Positions 1 to 8,245 of a DNA stretch of 14,599 bases are shown here, piece after piece. A program made the translations under genes and the position numbers. Source of the DNA: Lentimicrobiaceae bacterium. GTDB lineage: Bacteria > Bacteroidota > Bacteroidia > Bacteroidales > SKPS01. The notes under the pieces are model-generated. The model was not told the origin of the DNA. It did not search any database and saw nothing but the letters and a program-made list of their open reading frames with translations. Positions within the stretch are counted from its first letter, which is position 1. The number at the start of each line of letters is the position of its first letter. Location of the stretch: assembly GCA_007119395.1 (NCBI GenBank), contig SKPS01000315.1:1-14599 (forward strand), in the 5' to 3' direction.

Positions 1-107
1 ATATGGGCAGGCGTATTGGCTTTGGCGTCCTCCTTTTTACATGATGTGGTTGAAAACAGGGTGGTCATCATGATCAGACCCACTACTACAAAAATTACTT
101 TTTTCAT
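1..107 (-). CDS. N-terminus of a lipoprotein (partial)
   Basis: This is the first 35 codons of a gene on the minus strand; the rest lies beyond the left edge. The translation begins MKKVIFVVVGLIMMTTLFS and runs into TTSCKKEDAK. It has a short basic start, a hydrophobic core and a lipobox-like end, with the lipidated cysteine at residue 23 followed by a charged, flexible segment. That is a type II signal peptide, so the product should be an inner- or outer-membrane lipoprotein; the charged residues after the cysteine fit surface or periplasmic lipoproteins of Bacteroidota. The ATG at 105-107 is the only sensible start, because the signal peptide begins there. The gene lies downstream of the korB terminator, so it is probably transcribed separately. 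The function cannot be told from this fragment. Confidence 0.72.
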   Translation of the reverse strand, partial: MKKVIFVVVGLIMMTTLFSTTSCKKEDAKANTPAH

Positions 108-201
108 GTTTGAAAAATGATTTAAAGGATGTACAGCACCTAAGATGTATCAACACGCAAAAAGGTTGCCTGCTGATAATCAAGACAATATATGCAGGCA
201 C

Positions 202-237
202 AAAAAAACCGGGATGGTTTTGGTGACCACCCCGGTT
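202..237 (-). terminator. Rho-independent terminator of korAB
   Basis: Read on the minus strand, 231-237 pairs with 207-213 (AACCGGG against CCCGGTT), followed by one mismatch (214/230) and three more pairs (215-217 with 227-229). The loop is 9 nt. The stem is followed by seven T (202-208 on the minus strand). It lies 59 bp after the korB stop codon and points the right way to end the korAB transcript. Confidence 0.85.
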
Positions 238-295
238 CTCTTTCGGTTGTTGGTAAACGACTGCCAGTTAAGAGTTCAGCCGTCACCTTTTTGTT

Positions 296-1321
296 TTAGT
301 TTTCAAACACAGAGCCGCTGTTCATCAGTTGATCCATGTTTTTGATGGGCGATGTTTTTTTCGCTTCTTCTATTTGCTTTTCAAGGAGTTGATCGTAGCA
401 GGTTCCCTGGAAGTTTCGGATCACACCAAGTGCGAGTGGGAACTCTGGTCGGTTCATTCGTGCGAGCATATAGTGCAGGGTTGTATCTTCACATTCGGCG
501 TCATGGACCAGGATGTCGTCGAGGGTATAGCCCTCTTCGCCGATCTTGACCACTTTGAGTTTAAGTCCATCAAGCACAAGACCTTTGTCTTTTTCGTGTC
601 CGAAGAGCATTTTTTCACCATGCTGCAAATAGATGGTATTCTCATCTTTCACGGCTTTATCGGTGATGTCAACATGAGCGGCATGGTTAAAGATCACGCA
701 GTTTTCGAGCACTTCTGTCAAGGCAGCGCCTTTGTGCATGGCTGACTGGTAGAAAGCATCGCGCATCATTTTCTGGTCTGTATCCACCACTCTGGCGAAG
801 AAGTGGGCACCTGATCCGATGGCGAGCTCACCCGGTTTGAAGGCCTCTTCGATGGTACCCTCCGGGGAGGTTTTCGTTTTAGACCCTTTGGGCGTTGTTG
901 GGGAATACTGCCCTTTGGTGAGGCCGTAGATTTTGTTGTTCAGCAACAAGATATTGATGTCAATGTTTCTTCTTAAAAGATGGATGAAGTGGTTACCGCC
1001 AATGGCCATGCAGTCGCCATCCCCGGTGATCTGCCAGACACTCAGATTGGGGTTGGCCACCTTCACACCGGATGCGATGGCAGCAGCACGGCCGTGGAGG
1101 CCATGGAAACCATAGGTTTTGATGTAGTAAGGGAACCTGGATGAACATCCGATACCCGATACAAACACCACATCTTCTTTGCGCACTCCGATATTGGGCA
1201 ACACATTGATCACTGAGTTCAAGATGGCGAAATTGCCACAACCGGCGCACCATTTGATCTCATTGTCGACCTGAAAATCCTTCTTTGTCAGTTCCGGAAT
1301 ATTGATATTTTCTGTGGCCAT
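296..1321 (-). CDS. korB: 2-oxoacid:ferredoxin oxidoreductase, beta subunit
   Basis: This is the thiamine-diphosphate and Fe-S subunit of a KorAB-type enzyme, which oxidatively decarboxylates a 2-oxoacid (probably 2-oxoglutarate) with CoA and reduces ferredoxin in the cytoplasm. The 341 residues are a normal family length. The four cysteines expected to bind the [4Fe-4S] cluster are visible: WCAGC (C25, C28), GIGCSS (C59) and ENC (C208). The ThDP/Mg site is GDGD at 100-103 followed by NN at 128-129, and the family stretch LTKGQYSPTTPKG follows at 134-146. The start is 3 nt after the korA stop, so the two genes are translationally coupled, and a terminator lies 59 bp downstream. Substrate choice (2-oxoglutarate rather than pyruvate or a branched-chain oxoacid) rests on overall similarity to KorB and is not proven by the sequence. 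Confidence 0.93.
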   Translation of the reverse strand: MATENINIPELTKKDFQVDNEIKWCAGCGNFAILNSVINVLPNIGVRKEDVVFVSGIGCSSRFPYYIKTYGFHGLHGRAAAIASGVKVANPNLSVWQITGDGDCMAIGGNHFIHLLRRNIDINILLLNNKIYGLTKGQYSPTTPKGSKTKTSPEGTIEEAFKPGELAIGSGAHFFARVVDTDQKMMRDAFYQSAMHKGAALTEVLENCVIFNHAAHVDITDKAVKDENTIYLQHGEKMLFGHEKDKGLVLDGLKLKVVKIGEEGYTLDDILVHDAECEDTTLHYMLARMNRPEFPLALGVIRNFQGTCYDQLLEKQIEEAKKTSPIKNMDQLMNSGSVFEN

Positions 1322-1324
1322 AGG

Positions 1325-3172
1325 TTATTTCTCCTCTAATAATTGGATAAATTTCTCTTTAAGCTCATACACCATAAAGGGCAGACCTTGTATTTTATTA
1401 AATCTCTTGTAGTTGAATTGAGGGTGCATCGACCTGAGGTAGAATGCAAACTGCCCCAGGTTGTTTTCACATACCACGATTTTCTTGAAGTTTTTCAACA
1501 CATCTGCTGTGTTTTTCGGCAGTGGTTTGATATAGTTAAAGTGCACCATTGAGATGCTTTTCCCTTTTTCCTGGAGGTCTTGTACAGCTGAGAGGATTGC
1601 ACCATGTGTACCCCCCCATCCGATCACGAGCAGGTCGGCTTTGGATTCCCCAACGATTTCGAGGTCAGGCACCATATCCACCACTCTCTGCACCTTCTCT
1701 TCGCGGTACTCGGTCATCTTCTGGTGGTTGATGGCGTTGTGCGACACTTCACCGGTCACATCGGCCTTTTCGAGGCCACCAACGCGGTGTCTCAGCCCTT
1801 CCATACCGGGCAGTGCCCACTCTCTGGCGAGGGTTTCCGGATCTCTTTTGAAAGGTTGGTATTCCGGGTCATTGGGTGTGGCAAGCCTGGGTTTGATTTC
1901 AGGCAGTTCAGCCATTTTGGGTATTGCCCAGAGCTCAGATCCATTGGCGAGGTAGCCATCGGTAAGTAAGATCACGGGCACCATGCGTTCGAGGGCTATT
2001 TTTGAAGCCATAAAGGCATAATCGAAGCAGTTTGCAGGGCTACTGGCCGCCATCACTACCACGGGACTCTCTCCGTTACGGCCGTACAACGCCTGCATCA
2101 GATCAGACTGCTCAGGTTTGGTGGGTAATCCGGTTGCGGGGCCACCCCTTTGCACGTTCACAATCACGATGGGTAACTCTGTCATCACAGCCAAACCCAC
2201 AGCTTCCCCTTTCAGCGCGAGCCCCGGTCCGGAAGTGTTGGTTGCCGCCAATGCACCTGCATAGGAAGCACCCAATGCCGTGCAGATACCTGCAATCTCA
2301 TCTTCAGCCTGGAAGGTTTTAACACCCAAATGCTTTCTGTAGGAGAGATCCTGCAAAATCTCACTGGCAGGTGTAATGGGATACGAACCCAGAAACAACT
2401 CCCTGCCTGATTTCTCAGCAGCAGCCATCAAACCCCAGGCAACAGCCTGGTTACCGGTGATGTTCCGGAATTTACCCTTGCGACCCGTGGTGGGCCCAAT
2501 GTGGTAAGTGGTTTGCAACGCTTCAATGGTTTCAGCAAAATGATAACCCGCCCGCAATACCCTTTGGTTGGCTTCAATCAGCTTTGGCTTCTCTTTAAAC
2601 TTCTCCTCCAGAAACTTGTCGCCAATATGGAGTTCACGATTGAACAACCAATACAGAATACCCAGGGCAAACTGGTTCTTGGTCTTGTCAACCGTTTTCA
2701 CATTGAGGTGCATGTCGGCAAGGGAAGCTCGTGTGAGGGCAGTAATAGGGGCCTTCACTACATTGTAACCTTCCAATGTACCATCCCCGAGGGGATCTTC
2801 CACATAACCGGCCTTTTTGTAACTCTTGTTGTCGAAGTTATCAATATCAATAATAATGGTGGCACCCGGCCTTACCCACTTCATGTTTGCCATCAGGGCG
2901 GCAGGGTTCATGGCCACAAGCACATCGGCCAGGTCACCGGAAGTGTGTACCTCTTTCCGTCCAATATGGACTTGAAAACCAGATACACCTGCAATTGTTC
3001 CCTGGGGAGCCCTGATCTCACTGGGGAAATCAGGAAAAGTGGCCAAATCATTACCCACAATGGCAGAAGTGTCTGAAAATTGTGAGCCGGTCAGCTGCAT
3101 CCCGTCTCCGGAATCACCAGCAAACTTAACAACTACTTCATCCAGTTGTACGACTTTGGGCTGTTTTTTCAT
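1325..3172 (-). CDS. korA: 2-oxoacid:ferredoxin oxidoreductase, fused gamma-alpha subunit
   Basis: This is the large subunit of the same enzyme as the downstream korB. The 615-residue chain has the usual fused layout. A gamma-type CoA-binding domain spans about residues 12-200 and includes the GDSGDGMQLTGSQF loop at 19-32. The ThDP-binding alpha domain runs from about 235 to 480, with the hallmark YPITPASE at 264-271, which in this family contacts the 2-oxoacid. A C-terminal transketolase-like domain covers about 510-610. No separate delta ferredoxin subunit is fused or present in the operon; a small ferredoxin is instead encoded divergently just upstream. The ATG at 3170-3172 puts the first conserved strand (VVVKFAGDSGDG) close to the N-terminus as usual. 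The operon probably starts from a TAnnTTTG promoter near 3346. The kor rather than por or vor naming is by family resemblance. Confidence 0.93.
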   Translation of the reverse strand: MKKQPKVVQLDEVVVKFAGDSGDGMQLTGSQFSDTSAIVGNDLATFPDFPSEIRAPQGTIAGVSGFQVHIGRKEVHTSGDLADVLVAMNPAALMANMKWVRPGATIIIDIDNFDNKSYKKAGYVEDPLGDGTLEGYNVVKAPITALTRASLADMHLNVKTVDKTKNQFALGILYWLFNRELHIGDKFLEEKFKEKPKLIEANQRVLRAGYHFAETIEALQTTYHIGPTTGRKGKFRNITGNQAVAWGLMAAAEKSGRELFLGSYPITPASEILQDLSYRKHLGVKTFQAEDEIAGICTALGASYAGALAATNTSGPGLALKGEAVGLAVMTELPIVIVNVQRGGPATGLPTKPEQSDLMQALYGRNGESPVVVMAASSPANCFDYAFMASKIALERMVPVILLTDGYLANGSELWAIPKMAELPEIKPRLATPNDPEYQPFKRDPETLAREWALPGMEGLRHRVGGLEKADVTGEVSHNAINHQKMTEYREEKVQRVVDMVPDLEIVGESKADLLVIGWGGTHGAILSAVQDLQEKGKSISMVHFNYIKPLPKNTADVLKNFKKIVVCENNLGQFAFYLRSMHPQFNYKRFNKIQGLPFMVYELKEKFIQLLEEK

Positions 3173-3345
3173 GGATTACTCAAATTTAATTCGCAATGAA
3201 TTGTATGCGTGTTGGATTGCTTTTTAACTCTGATTGGAGAAGATACGGAGCTGCCAGAAACAACATCAGCAGCACACAAACTGTGCATGCCAACCATCTG
3301 TCTCTTCCCATTGAACATCACCATCTTTCCCCCATTTTCATGCTG

Positions 3346-3377
3346 CAAAATTACATTATTTAATGATGCAATCGCAA
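3346..3377 (-). promoter_or_regulatory. Putative Bacteroidota promoter of korAB
   Basis: On the minus strand, TAATTTTG (3346-3353) matches the -7 box TAnnTTTG, with a TTG (3375-3377) 21 nt upstream as a possible -33 element. Transcription would begin near 3339 and leave a leader of about 165 nt before korA. A second match, TAAATTTG at 3181-3188, is only 8 nt from the korA ATG and has no -33 partner, so it is less likely. Confidence 0.4.
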
Positions 3378-3517
3378 TACTTTCGTACCATTTTCCTCCT
3401 TTTGGAATTGATCTACCTCAATATCAACCCTAAGAACTCCCACAGGGTGTTGTTCAGAATATGTCTAAATTTCTGTTTAAGTGCACGATTTATTCCCTCT
3501 GTTTTTTAAAAAAATGG

Positions 3518-3525
3518 TAGGTTTG
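3518..3525 (+). promoter_or_regulatory. Putative -7 box of the ferredoxin gene
   Basis: TAGGTTTG matches the Bacteroidota -7 consensus TAnnTTTG and lies 43 bp before the ferredoxin ATG, giving a leader of about 35-40 nt. No clear TTTG or TTG is found at the -33 position (the area is T-rich), so the match rests on one box. Confidence 0.4.
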
Positions 3526-3568
3526 CAGTGTCAATGAAAACAATGTTAAATCAAAAACACACAATGCT

Positions 3569-3736
3569 ATGGCTTATGTAATTAATGACGACTGTACAGC
3601 TTGTGGAAGCTGCATCGATGAGTGCCCTGTTGATGCTATTTCAGAAGGTGATATCTATGTAATAGACCCTGAAGTATGCACCGATTGTGGTTCCTGCGCT
3701 GATGTATGTCCGGTTGATGCGATTGATCCGGAATAA
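3569..3736 (+). CDS. 2[4Fe-4S] bacterial-type ferredoxin
   Basis: This short gene encodes a 55-residue protein that carries low-potential electrons in the cytoplasm. Both cluster motifs of clostridial-type ferredoxins are complete: Cys9, 12, 15 and 19, with CTACGSCIDECPVDA, and Cys37, 40, 43 and 47, with CTDCGSCADVCPVDA. The two halves are an obvious internal duplication (AYVINDDC / IYVIDPEV). The length is the usual 54-57 residues. The ATG at 3569 opens the frame; the ATG five bases earlier is in another frame. The gene is divergent from korA, 396 bp away, which makes it the likely electron acceptor of the KorAB enzyme, since that enzyme has no fused ferredoxin domain. The partnership is inferred from location and known chemistry. 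It ends in a strong terminator 23 bp downstream, so it is a single-gene transcript. Confidence 0.96.
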   Translation: MAYVINDDCTACGSCIDECPVDAISEGDIYVIDPEVCTDCGSCADVCPVDAIDPE

Positions 3737-3758
3737 AACATGTCAATCAGAACAAGCT

Positions 3759-3797
3759 GAGGAGCTCTCTTTGAACAAAGGGAGCTCCTCTTTTTTT
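3759..3797 (+). terminator. Strong Rho-independent terminator after ferredoxin
   Basis: The nine-base arm GAGGAGCTC (3759-3767) pairs with GAGCTCCTC (3782-3790). The inner pairing continues as CTTT/AAAG with one wobble, leaving a 4-nt loop (3773-3776). Seven T follow (3791-3797). The minus-strand PLD-family gene ends at 3796, so the hairpin sits between convergent genes. The T-tract serves the plus strand; read the other way the stem lacks a U-tract, so any two-way action would be weaker. Confidence 0.92.
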
Positions 3798-6069
3798 ATT
3801 TAACCATAAGCCTTCCGGCTGCAGATCCTTCCAGAGTGGATAGCCGGAAAATGTATATGCCTCCCGGCAGAGAAGTGCTGATTTTCAAGGCATTTTGATC
3901 ATATCGACCACAAAACTGCTGTTGATGTACAAGGCGGCCATCAAGAGAGAACAGCTCGAAAGTACTTGGGAATGTGATGTTTGTATTGGACGTTATGGTG
4001 AAGCTACCGTATGAGGGGTTGGGGAAAACCTTCACATCCAGAGTTGGATGCTTCTGTTGGGCAACATGCAATGGTTCAGCTGCAGACCAGCGTGCCATGA
4101 ACTCCTGTAAGTAGAGATTGGCAATGGTGGTATCAAAGATGATCAGCACATTTTCATCATTACGCATCTCGGCCGCATTGCTCCAGTTGTGAGATCCTGT
4201 CCATACAGCCGTTGCCGGCCCTGGTGACAAGGGGTCTGTAATCATGGTTTTGTGGTGTAACATACCGGATTCATCATACTTGCGAAAACTGGCTCCTAAA
4301 TAGTTGGTTAACAACCCCACCACCTGTTGGGTGCAATCGTTGGGATGGTTTACCAATACCCTCACATCACCCGAAGCGAGTGCCTGATCGCGAAGCGCCA
4401 TGGCTATATCAGTTCGGGTGATCAACATGGTGTTTACAAATACTTCATGGTGGGCACTCTCAATCTGGTTGATTAACTGGGCGGTGACCCTGTCTGACGG
4501 ACTAAAAAAGGATTTGACCACCCTGCCACCAATGATGTAATCGTTTGGGGCACTGCTGGTTTTAAACGGGCCAAACCTGGCCGCAACCGGGTCAGGTTGT
4601 AGTCCACCGGATCCAAACATCTGCTCAAACTCCAGTGTGTACCCCTTTGCCAATGATTGATCCTGAATAATGATCACATTGTTGGGATAGTCGTTCACAG
4701 ATGAATGGGTCAAATTCATGGAACCTGTCCACACAACCGGTCTGTGAGGATCCGGATGATGGGCATCAATGACCACAAATTTGTTGTGCATAATCGCATA
4801 CTCTGAGGTTGTAGGGCTGGGTATTCTACCGATAGAACGGTGCAGCAAAGGGATCGCGAAGTTGTTGGTCGTACCACAATACACTACTCTTACGTTCACT
4901 CCCCGGGTATGCGCATCATTAAGAGCATCAGCAATATTGCTGATATTGTGTGTGTTGAAGTTGTATATGGCCAAATCGATGGATTGATCGGCCCTGTTGA
5001 TATAGGCGATCAGGGTATCGTCTAAAAGATTGTTGAGGTATACTGCCGGAAGTCCGGTGTTGTAAGAGTGGTCAACAGTGCTGGTGAAATAGACCTTGAT
5101 ATCCCCTGTTGACAATGATTGCGTGGCAAACACATTGATTCCGGAAAAGGTGGTGTCTCCACCCATTGCAAGAAAGGCTTTCACGTAGACGATGTCAGCC
5201 GGACTCAATCCTGTAACAGAAACCTGATGCTGCGTGGTGTTGCCTGGAGAGACCACCAGGGTGGTTGGATCGCTGTCTGTACCGTAATATACCCCACCCG
5301 ATCCTGCCAGATCAGAGCTCCAGCTGAGATCAAAGCTTGTGGTGGTAATATTGGATACCTGAAGCGGAGAGGTAAAGGTGATGGTACCCTGATGCAAGAT
5401 ATCAGCAGAATCTCTGAGCATCATTCGGTAGCCGGCATTTGGATTGGAATGGTGGAATTGTGAGCCTATCCCTACTACGTCAACCATCCCGGTTGGGATT
5501 ATCTGCCCCACCAACGGGTTGTTGTTCACAACCCTCACTACGCCTTGCTCCCCCCCTGCTGAGATGTTGTAATTGGTGTTCCCGGAAAAAGTGCTTCCCG
5601 CATTGGTGAACGTTACACCGTTGATTCTTACCAATACTGATTCATGCGCTTCGCCCAACTGAGCCGGCGTGATCACCAGGGGTGGCGGCAATGGATTGCC
5701 TGATGAGATCAATGTATGATGCGATATACTAACAAGCTCAAGCAACTGATTGTATTCATCCATCACCCCAGTCACCCTGACCAGGTCTCCACGCTGCAAA
5801 AAGCCCATGGAAAAGTCGTAAATGGCCAACCCTCCGGTTGAGTCCTGTAGAAATCGGATGACACCCAGTTCTGGCCCGTTTAACACAACCCCCTCAATGG
5901 TTACCGTATCGCCCAATGGAGTCAGACGAGCCTGTGCAATGGGTACCGGCAGCTGTTGCCCGATCAGATCAACAGCTCCCAAAAACAATAACAACGGCAA
6001 TAAGCACCTAACAATGGTCAGCTTACCATAACCGAAAATGATACGCTTCTCTCTGGTATTTGTTTTCAT
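3796..6069 (-). CDS. Secreted PLD-superfamily protein with OB-like, FN3 and T9SS sorting domains
   Basis: The 757-residue product carries two complete phospholipase-D catalytic motifs, HNKFVVID (His428) and HHKTMITD (His605), each followed by a WTGS-N strand. Both active-site halves are therefore intact, and it should act as a phosphodiesterase. In order there is a signal or anchor segment (about 17-38), OB-fold-like sequence (about 45-225, with GDTVTIEGVV and GDLVRVTGV), an FN3 domain (about 232-318), the two PLD halves (about 325-660), and a type IX sorting domain (about 678-757, from FPNPSYGSF to GGIYIFRLST and a basic end). OB-like modules plus PLD resemble extracellular nucleases of Bacteroidota, so nucleic acid is a plausible substrate, but a lipid cannot be excluded. 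The ATG at 6067-6069 is preferred to an in-frame GTG at 6105, because it gives a more normal N-terminus. It follows the S9 peptidase gene by 52 bp with no terminator between, so the two are probably co-transcribed. Confidence 0.9.
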   Translation of the reverse strand: MKTNTREKRIIFGYGKLTIVRCLLPLLLFLGAVDLIGQQLPVPIAQARLTPLGDTVTIEGVVLNGPELGVIRFLQDSTGGLAIYDFSMGFLQRGDLVRVTGVMDEYNQLLELVSISHHTLISSGNPLPPPLVITPAQLGEAHESVLVRINGVTFTNAGSTFSGNTNYNISAGGEQGVVRVVNNNPLVGQIIPTGMVDVVGIGSQFHHSNPNAGYRMMLRDSADILHQGTITFTSPLQVSNITTTSFDLSWSSDLAGSGGVYYGTDSDPTTLVVSPGNTTQHQVSVTGLSPADIVYVKAFLAMGGDTTFSGINVFATQSLSTGDIKVYFTSTVDHSYNTGLPAVYLNNLLDDTLIAYINRADQSIDLAIYNFNTHNISNIADALNDAHTRGVNVRVVYCGTTNNFAIPLLHRSIGRIPSPTTSEYAIMHNKFVVIDAHHPDPHRPVVWTGSMNLTHSSVNDYPNNVIIIQDQSLAKGYTLEFEQMFGSGGLQPDPVAARFGPFKTSSAPNDYIIGGRVVKSFFSPSDRVTAQLINQIESAHHEVFVNTMLITRTDIAMALRDQALASGDVRVLVNHPNDCTQQVVGLLTNYLGASFRKYDESGMLHHKTMITDPLSPGPATAVWTGSHNWSNAAEMRNDENVLIIFDTTIANLYLQEFMARWSAAEPLHVAQQKHPTLDVKVFPNPSYGSFTITSNTNITFPSTFELFSLDGRLVHQQQFCGRYDQNALKISTSLPGGIYIFRLSTLEGSAAGRLMVK

Positions 6070-6121
6070 ATCATTAACTTCTCTTTTTGGGCAGCAGCGT
6101 TTCACGGTTTTCAGGCTGTTG

Positions 6122-8245
6122 TCACTTATCCATATCCAGCAACATCAGCAGAAAAGCGAAATCTCTGGCTGTCTCCTTCAGCGCCCTGAAACGTCCGGAA
6201 GCACCTCCGTGTCCCGCCTCCATGTTGGTGTGGAGCAGAATCAGGTTGTTGGATGTGTTGTGCGTTCTGAGCCTTGCGGTCCACTTGGCCGGCTCCCAAT
6301 ACTGCACCTGTGAGTCATGCAATCCGGTGGTGATCAGCATATTGGGGTATGGCTGCGTGGTTACATTGTCGTATGGTGAATATGAGAGCATACAATGGTA
6401 ATACTCCTCTACCTTAGGATCTCCCCATTCATCAAACTCACCTGTGGTGAGAGGGATTGTTTCATCAAGCATGGTGGTCACCACATCCACAAACGGAACA
6501 GCAGCCACAATGCCGCGGTACAGATCGGGTCGCAGGTTGCTGATCACCCCCATCAGCAGCCCACCGGCACTGCCACCCATGGCAAAGAGCTTGTCAGAAG
6601 CAGCATAACCTTCACTGATCAAATACTCAGAACAGGCGATGAAGTCGGTGAAGGTGTTCATCTTGTTGAGCAGCTTCCCCTCTTTGTACCAATGCCGCCC
6701 CATCTCTTCACCCCCTCGCATATGGGCTATGGCATACACAAACCCCTGGTCGAGCAGTGAGATAACGGTTGACCTGAACCAGGGATCCATACTGTAACCA
6801 TACGATCCATAACCGTAAATAAGCGCAGGAGCTGTGCCATCAATGCTTACACCCTTTCGGAAGACCAACGTAATGGGGATCGCTGTTCCATCCATTGCCT
6901 GGGCAAAGTGCCTTCGGGTCTCATAATTCTCTTTCTCAAAACCTCCCAACACTTCGGTCTCTTTGAGCAAGGTTTTGCTGCGGGAGGTGATATCGTAGTC
7001 AAACACTGATCTGGGTGTGGTCAATGAGGAGTAGACAAAACGGAACATATTGCTCTCCAGCTCAGGGTTTGAGGCCGCACTCAGCACAAAGCTCTCCTCC
7101 TCCATGGCCATGTAATGGGATTCTCCACTGCGATCCCGGACATGAAAACGAGCCAACCCGTTGAATCGCTCCTGTATCACCACAAAATCGTTAAACACAT
7201 CAACATCCTCAACCAACACCATCGGGTCGTGAGGCACCACTTCTCGCCAAGCTGACAGCCCCATGTTCTCTCCTATGTCAGCCAACATTACACGGAAATT
7301 CTGTGCCTGATGGTTGGTGCGGACATAAAGGTGGTCACGTGTGGGATAGATAAAGTACTCATGCCCCCGCTGCCGGGGTTCCACCACCGTAAAACTACCA
7401 CCCGGTTTGTGGGCATCCAGAATCCTCATCTCAGTAGTGGTGGTGCTGGTGGATGAGATCACAATATGATGCCCCGACTTTGAGGGGTACACCCATGTGT
7501 AAAAGGCCTCATCCTTCTCCTCATAGATCAGTTGGTCTTCAGACGGGTCGGTGCCCAGGGTATGCCGCATGATACGGTATGAGCGCAACGTTTGATCATC
7601 CCTCACAGTGTAAAACACCGTTCTGCTGTCGGCACCCCACGCTACCGATCCGGTGGTCATGGGAATCTGAACAGGCAAAAACTTTCCGGTCTCCAGGTTC
7701 TTGAAACGGAGGGTAAAGTTTCTGCGGCTTACGGTGTCGAAACCAATCGCTGCCACCTTGTTGTCAGGACTAATATAATGGTAATTGTCGCGGAAGTAGC
7801 TGTGCCCACTGGCCAGCTCATTGATGTCAAACAACAACTCTTCACCGGAACCATTCCCTCCTTTCCACCTGTAATAGAGCGGGTACTCGGCGTCGCCACG
7901 GTAGCGGGTCTGGTAGTAGTAACCGTTCCGGAAATAGGGAACACTCTCATCATCTTTCTTGATTCTTCCCACCAGTTCGTCGTAAAGCGATTCCTGCAGC
8001 TCAACGGTATGCTTCATCATGGCCTTCGTAAAAGCATTCTCAGCCTTAAGATAGGCGATCACCTCCGGGTTGTCACGGTCGTTAAGCCAGTAATAGGGAT
8101 CAATGCGGGTGTGTCCGTGAATGGTGAGCTCATGTGGAATCTCTTTGGCAAGGGGAGGTGTCATGTTGTTGTGTTTTGTTTTTTGTTGACAGCTTGCGAA
8201 AAGGAGCAGCACGCCCCAAATTGCAAAGGAAGAAAATCGTTTCAT
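6122..8245 (-). CDS. Prolyl oligopeptidase / oligopeptidase B-type S9 peptidase lipoprotein
   Basis: This is a serine peptidase of family S9A that cleaves short peptides, either after proline or, in the oligopeptidase B branch, after basic residues. The 707 residues consist of a beta-propeller (about 80-430) and an alpha/beta-hydrolase domain (about 440-707). The catalytic triad is visible: Ser559 in MGGSAGG, Asp644 in GLHDSQV and His679 in EAGHGG. The lid stretch YGYGSYGYSMDPWF at 477-490 is typical of the family. The N-terminus is a lipoprotein signal ending FASC (Cys19), so the enzyme is anchored in the envelope rather than cytoplasmic like E. coli PtrB. It has its own TAnnTTTG box 65 bp upstream and heads a likely two-gene transcript with the PLD-family gene. 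The overall pattern (for example YSPYDN followed by YPNML) favours the oligopeptidase B branch, but specificity is not proven. Confidence 0.92.
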   Translation of the reverse strand: MKRFSSFAIWGVLLLFASCQQKTKHNNMTPPLAKEIPHELTIHGHTRIDPYYWLNDRDNPEVIAYLKAENAFTKAMMKHTVELQESLYDELVGRIKKDDESVPYFRNGYYYQTRYRGDAEYPLYYRWKGGNGSGEELLFDINELASGHSYFRDNYHYISPDNKVAAIGFDTVSRRNFTLRFKNLETGKFLPVQIPMTTGSVAWGADSRTVFYTVRDDQTLRSYRIMRHTLGTDPSEDQLIYEEKDEAFYTWVYPSKSGHHIVISSTSTTTTEMRILDAHKPGGSFTVVEPRQRGHEYFIYPTRDHLYVRTNHQAQNFRVMLADIGENMGLSAWREVVPHDPMVLVEDVDVFNDFVVIQERFNGLARFHVRDRSGESHYMAMEEESFVLSAASNPELESNMFRFVYSSLTTPRSVFDYDITSRSKTLLKETEVLGGFEKENYETRRHFAQAMDGTAIPITLVFRKGVSIDGTAPALIYGYGSYGYSMDPWFRSTVISLLDQGFVYAIAHMRGGEEMGRHWYKEGKLLNKMNTFTDFIACSEYLISEGYAASDKLFAMGGSAGGLLMGVISNLRPDLYRGIVAAVPFVDVVTTMLDETIPLTTGEFDEWGDPKVEEYYHCMLSYSPYDNVTTQPYPNMLITTGLHDSQVQYWEPAKWTARLRTHNTSNNLILLHTNMEAGHGGASGRFRALKETARDFAFLLMLLDMDK

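Larger units (their letters stand above)
3173..3568. other. Divergent intergenic region between korA and ferredoxin
   Basis: This 396-bp stretch has no recognisable conserved gene. It holds the putative korAB promoter on the left and the ferredoxin promoter on the right. On the minus strand an ATG at 3309-3311 opens a 41-codon ORF ending at 3186, 13 nt before the korA start. The product would be a short basic start followed by a hydrophobic stretch (residues 6-24), resembling a single membrane helix. It lies entirely within the predicted korAB leader. No SD is seen and no family is recognised, so it is not called as a gene. The plus-strand 74-codon frame at 3209-3433 looks like chance. Confidence 0.6.

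Noticed and set aside
145..345. 66-codon plus-strand frame between the lipoprotein and korB
   Set aside because: It crosses the korAB terminator hairpin and the end of korB and looks like chance.
2501..3076. 191-codon plus-strand frame inside korA
   Set aside because: It is antisense to a clearly conserved coding region of korA and has no recognisable family.
3181..3188. TAAATTTG as the main korAB promoter
   Set aside because: It would start the RNA within a few bases of the korA ATG and has no -33 partner; the box at 3346 is better placed.
3209..3433. 74-codon plus-strand frame in the korA-ferredoxin gap
   Set aside because: It starts close to korA on the opposite strand, overlaps the likely korAB promoter and leader, and shows no domain or signal pattern.
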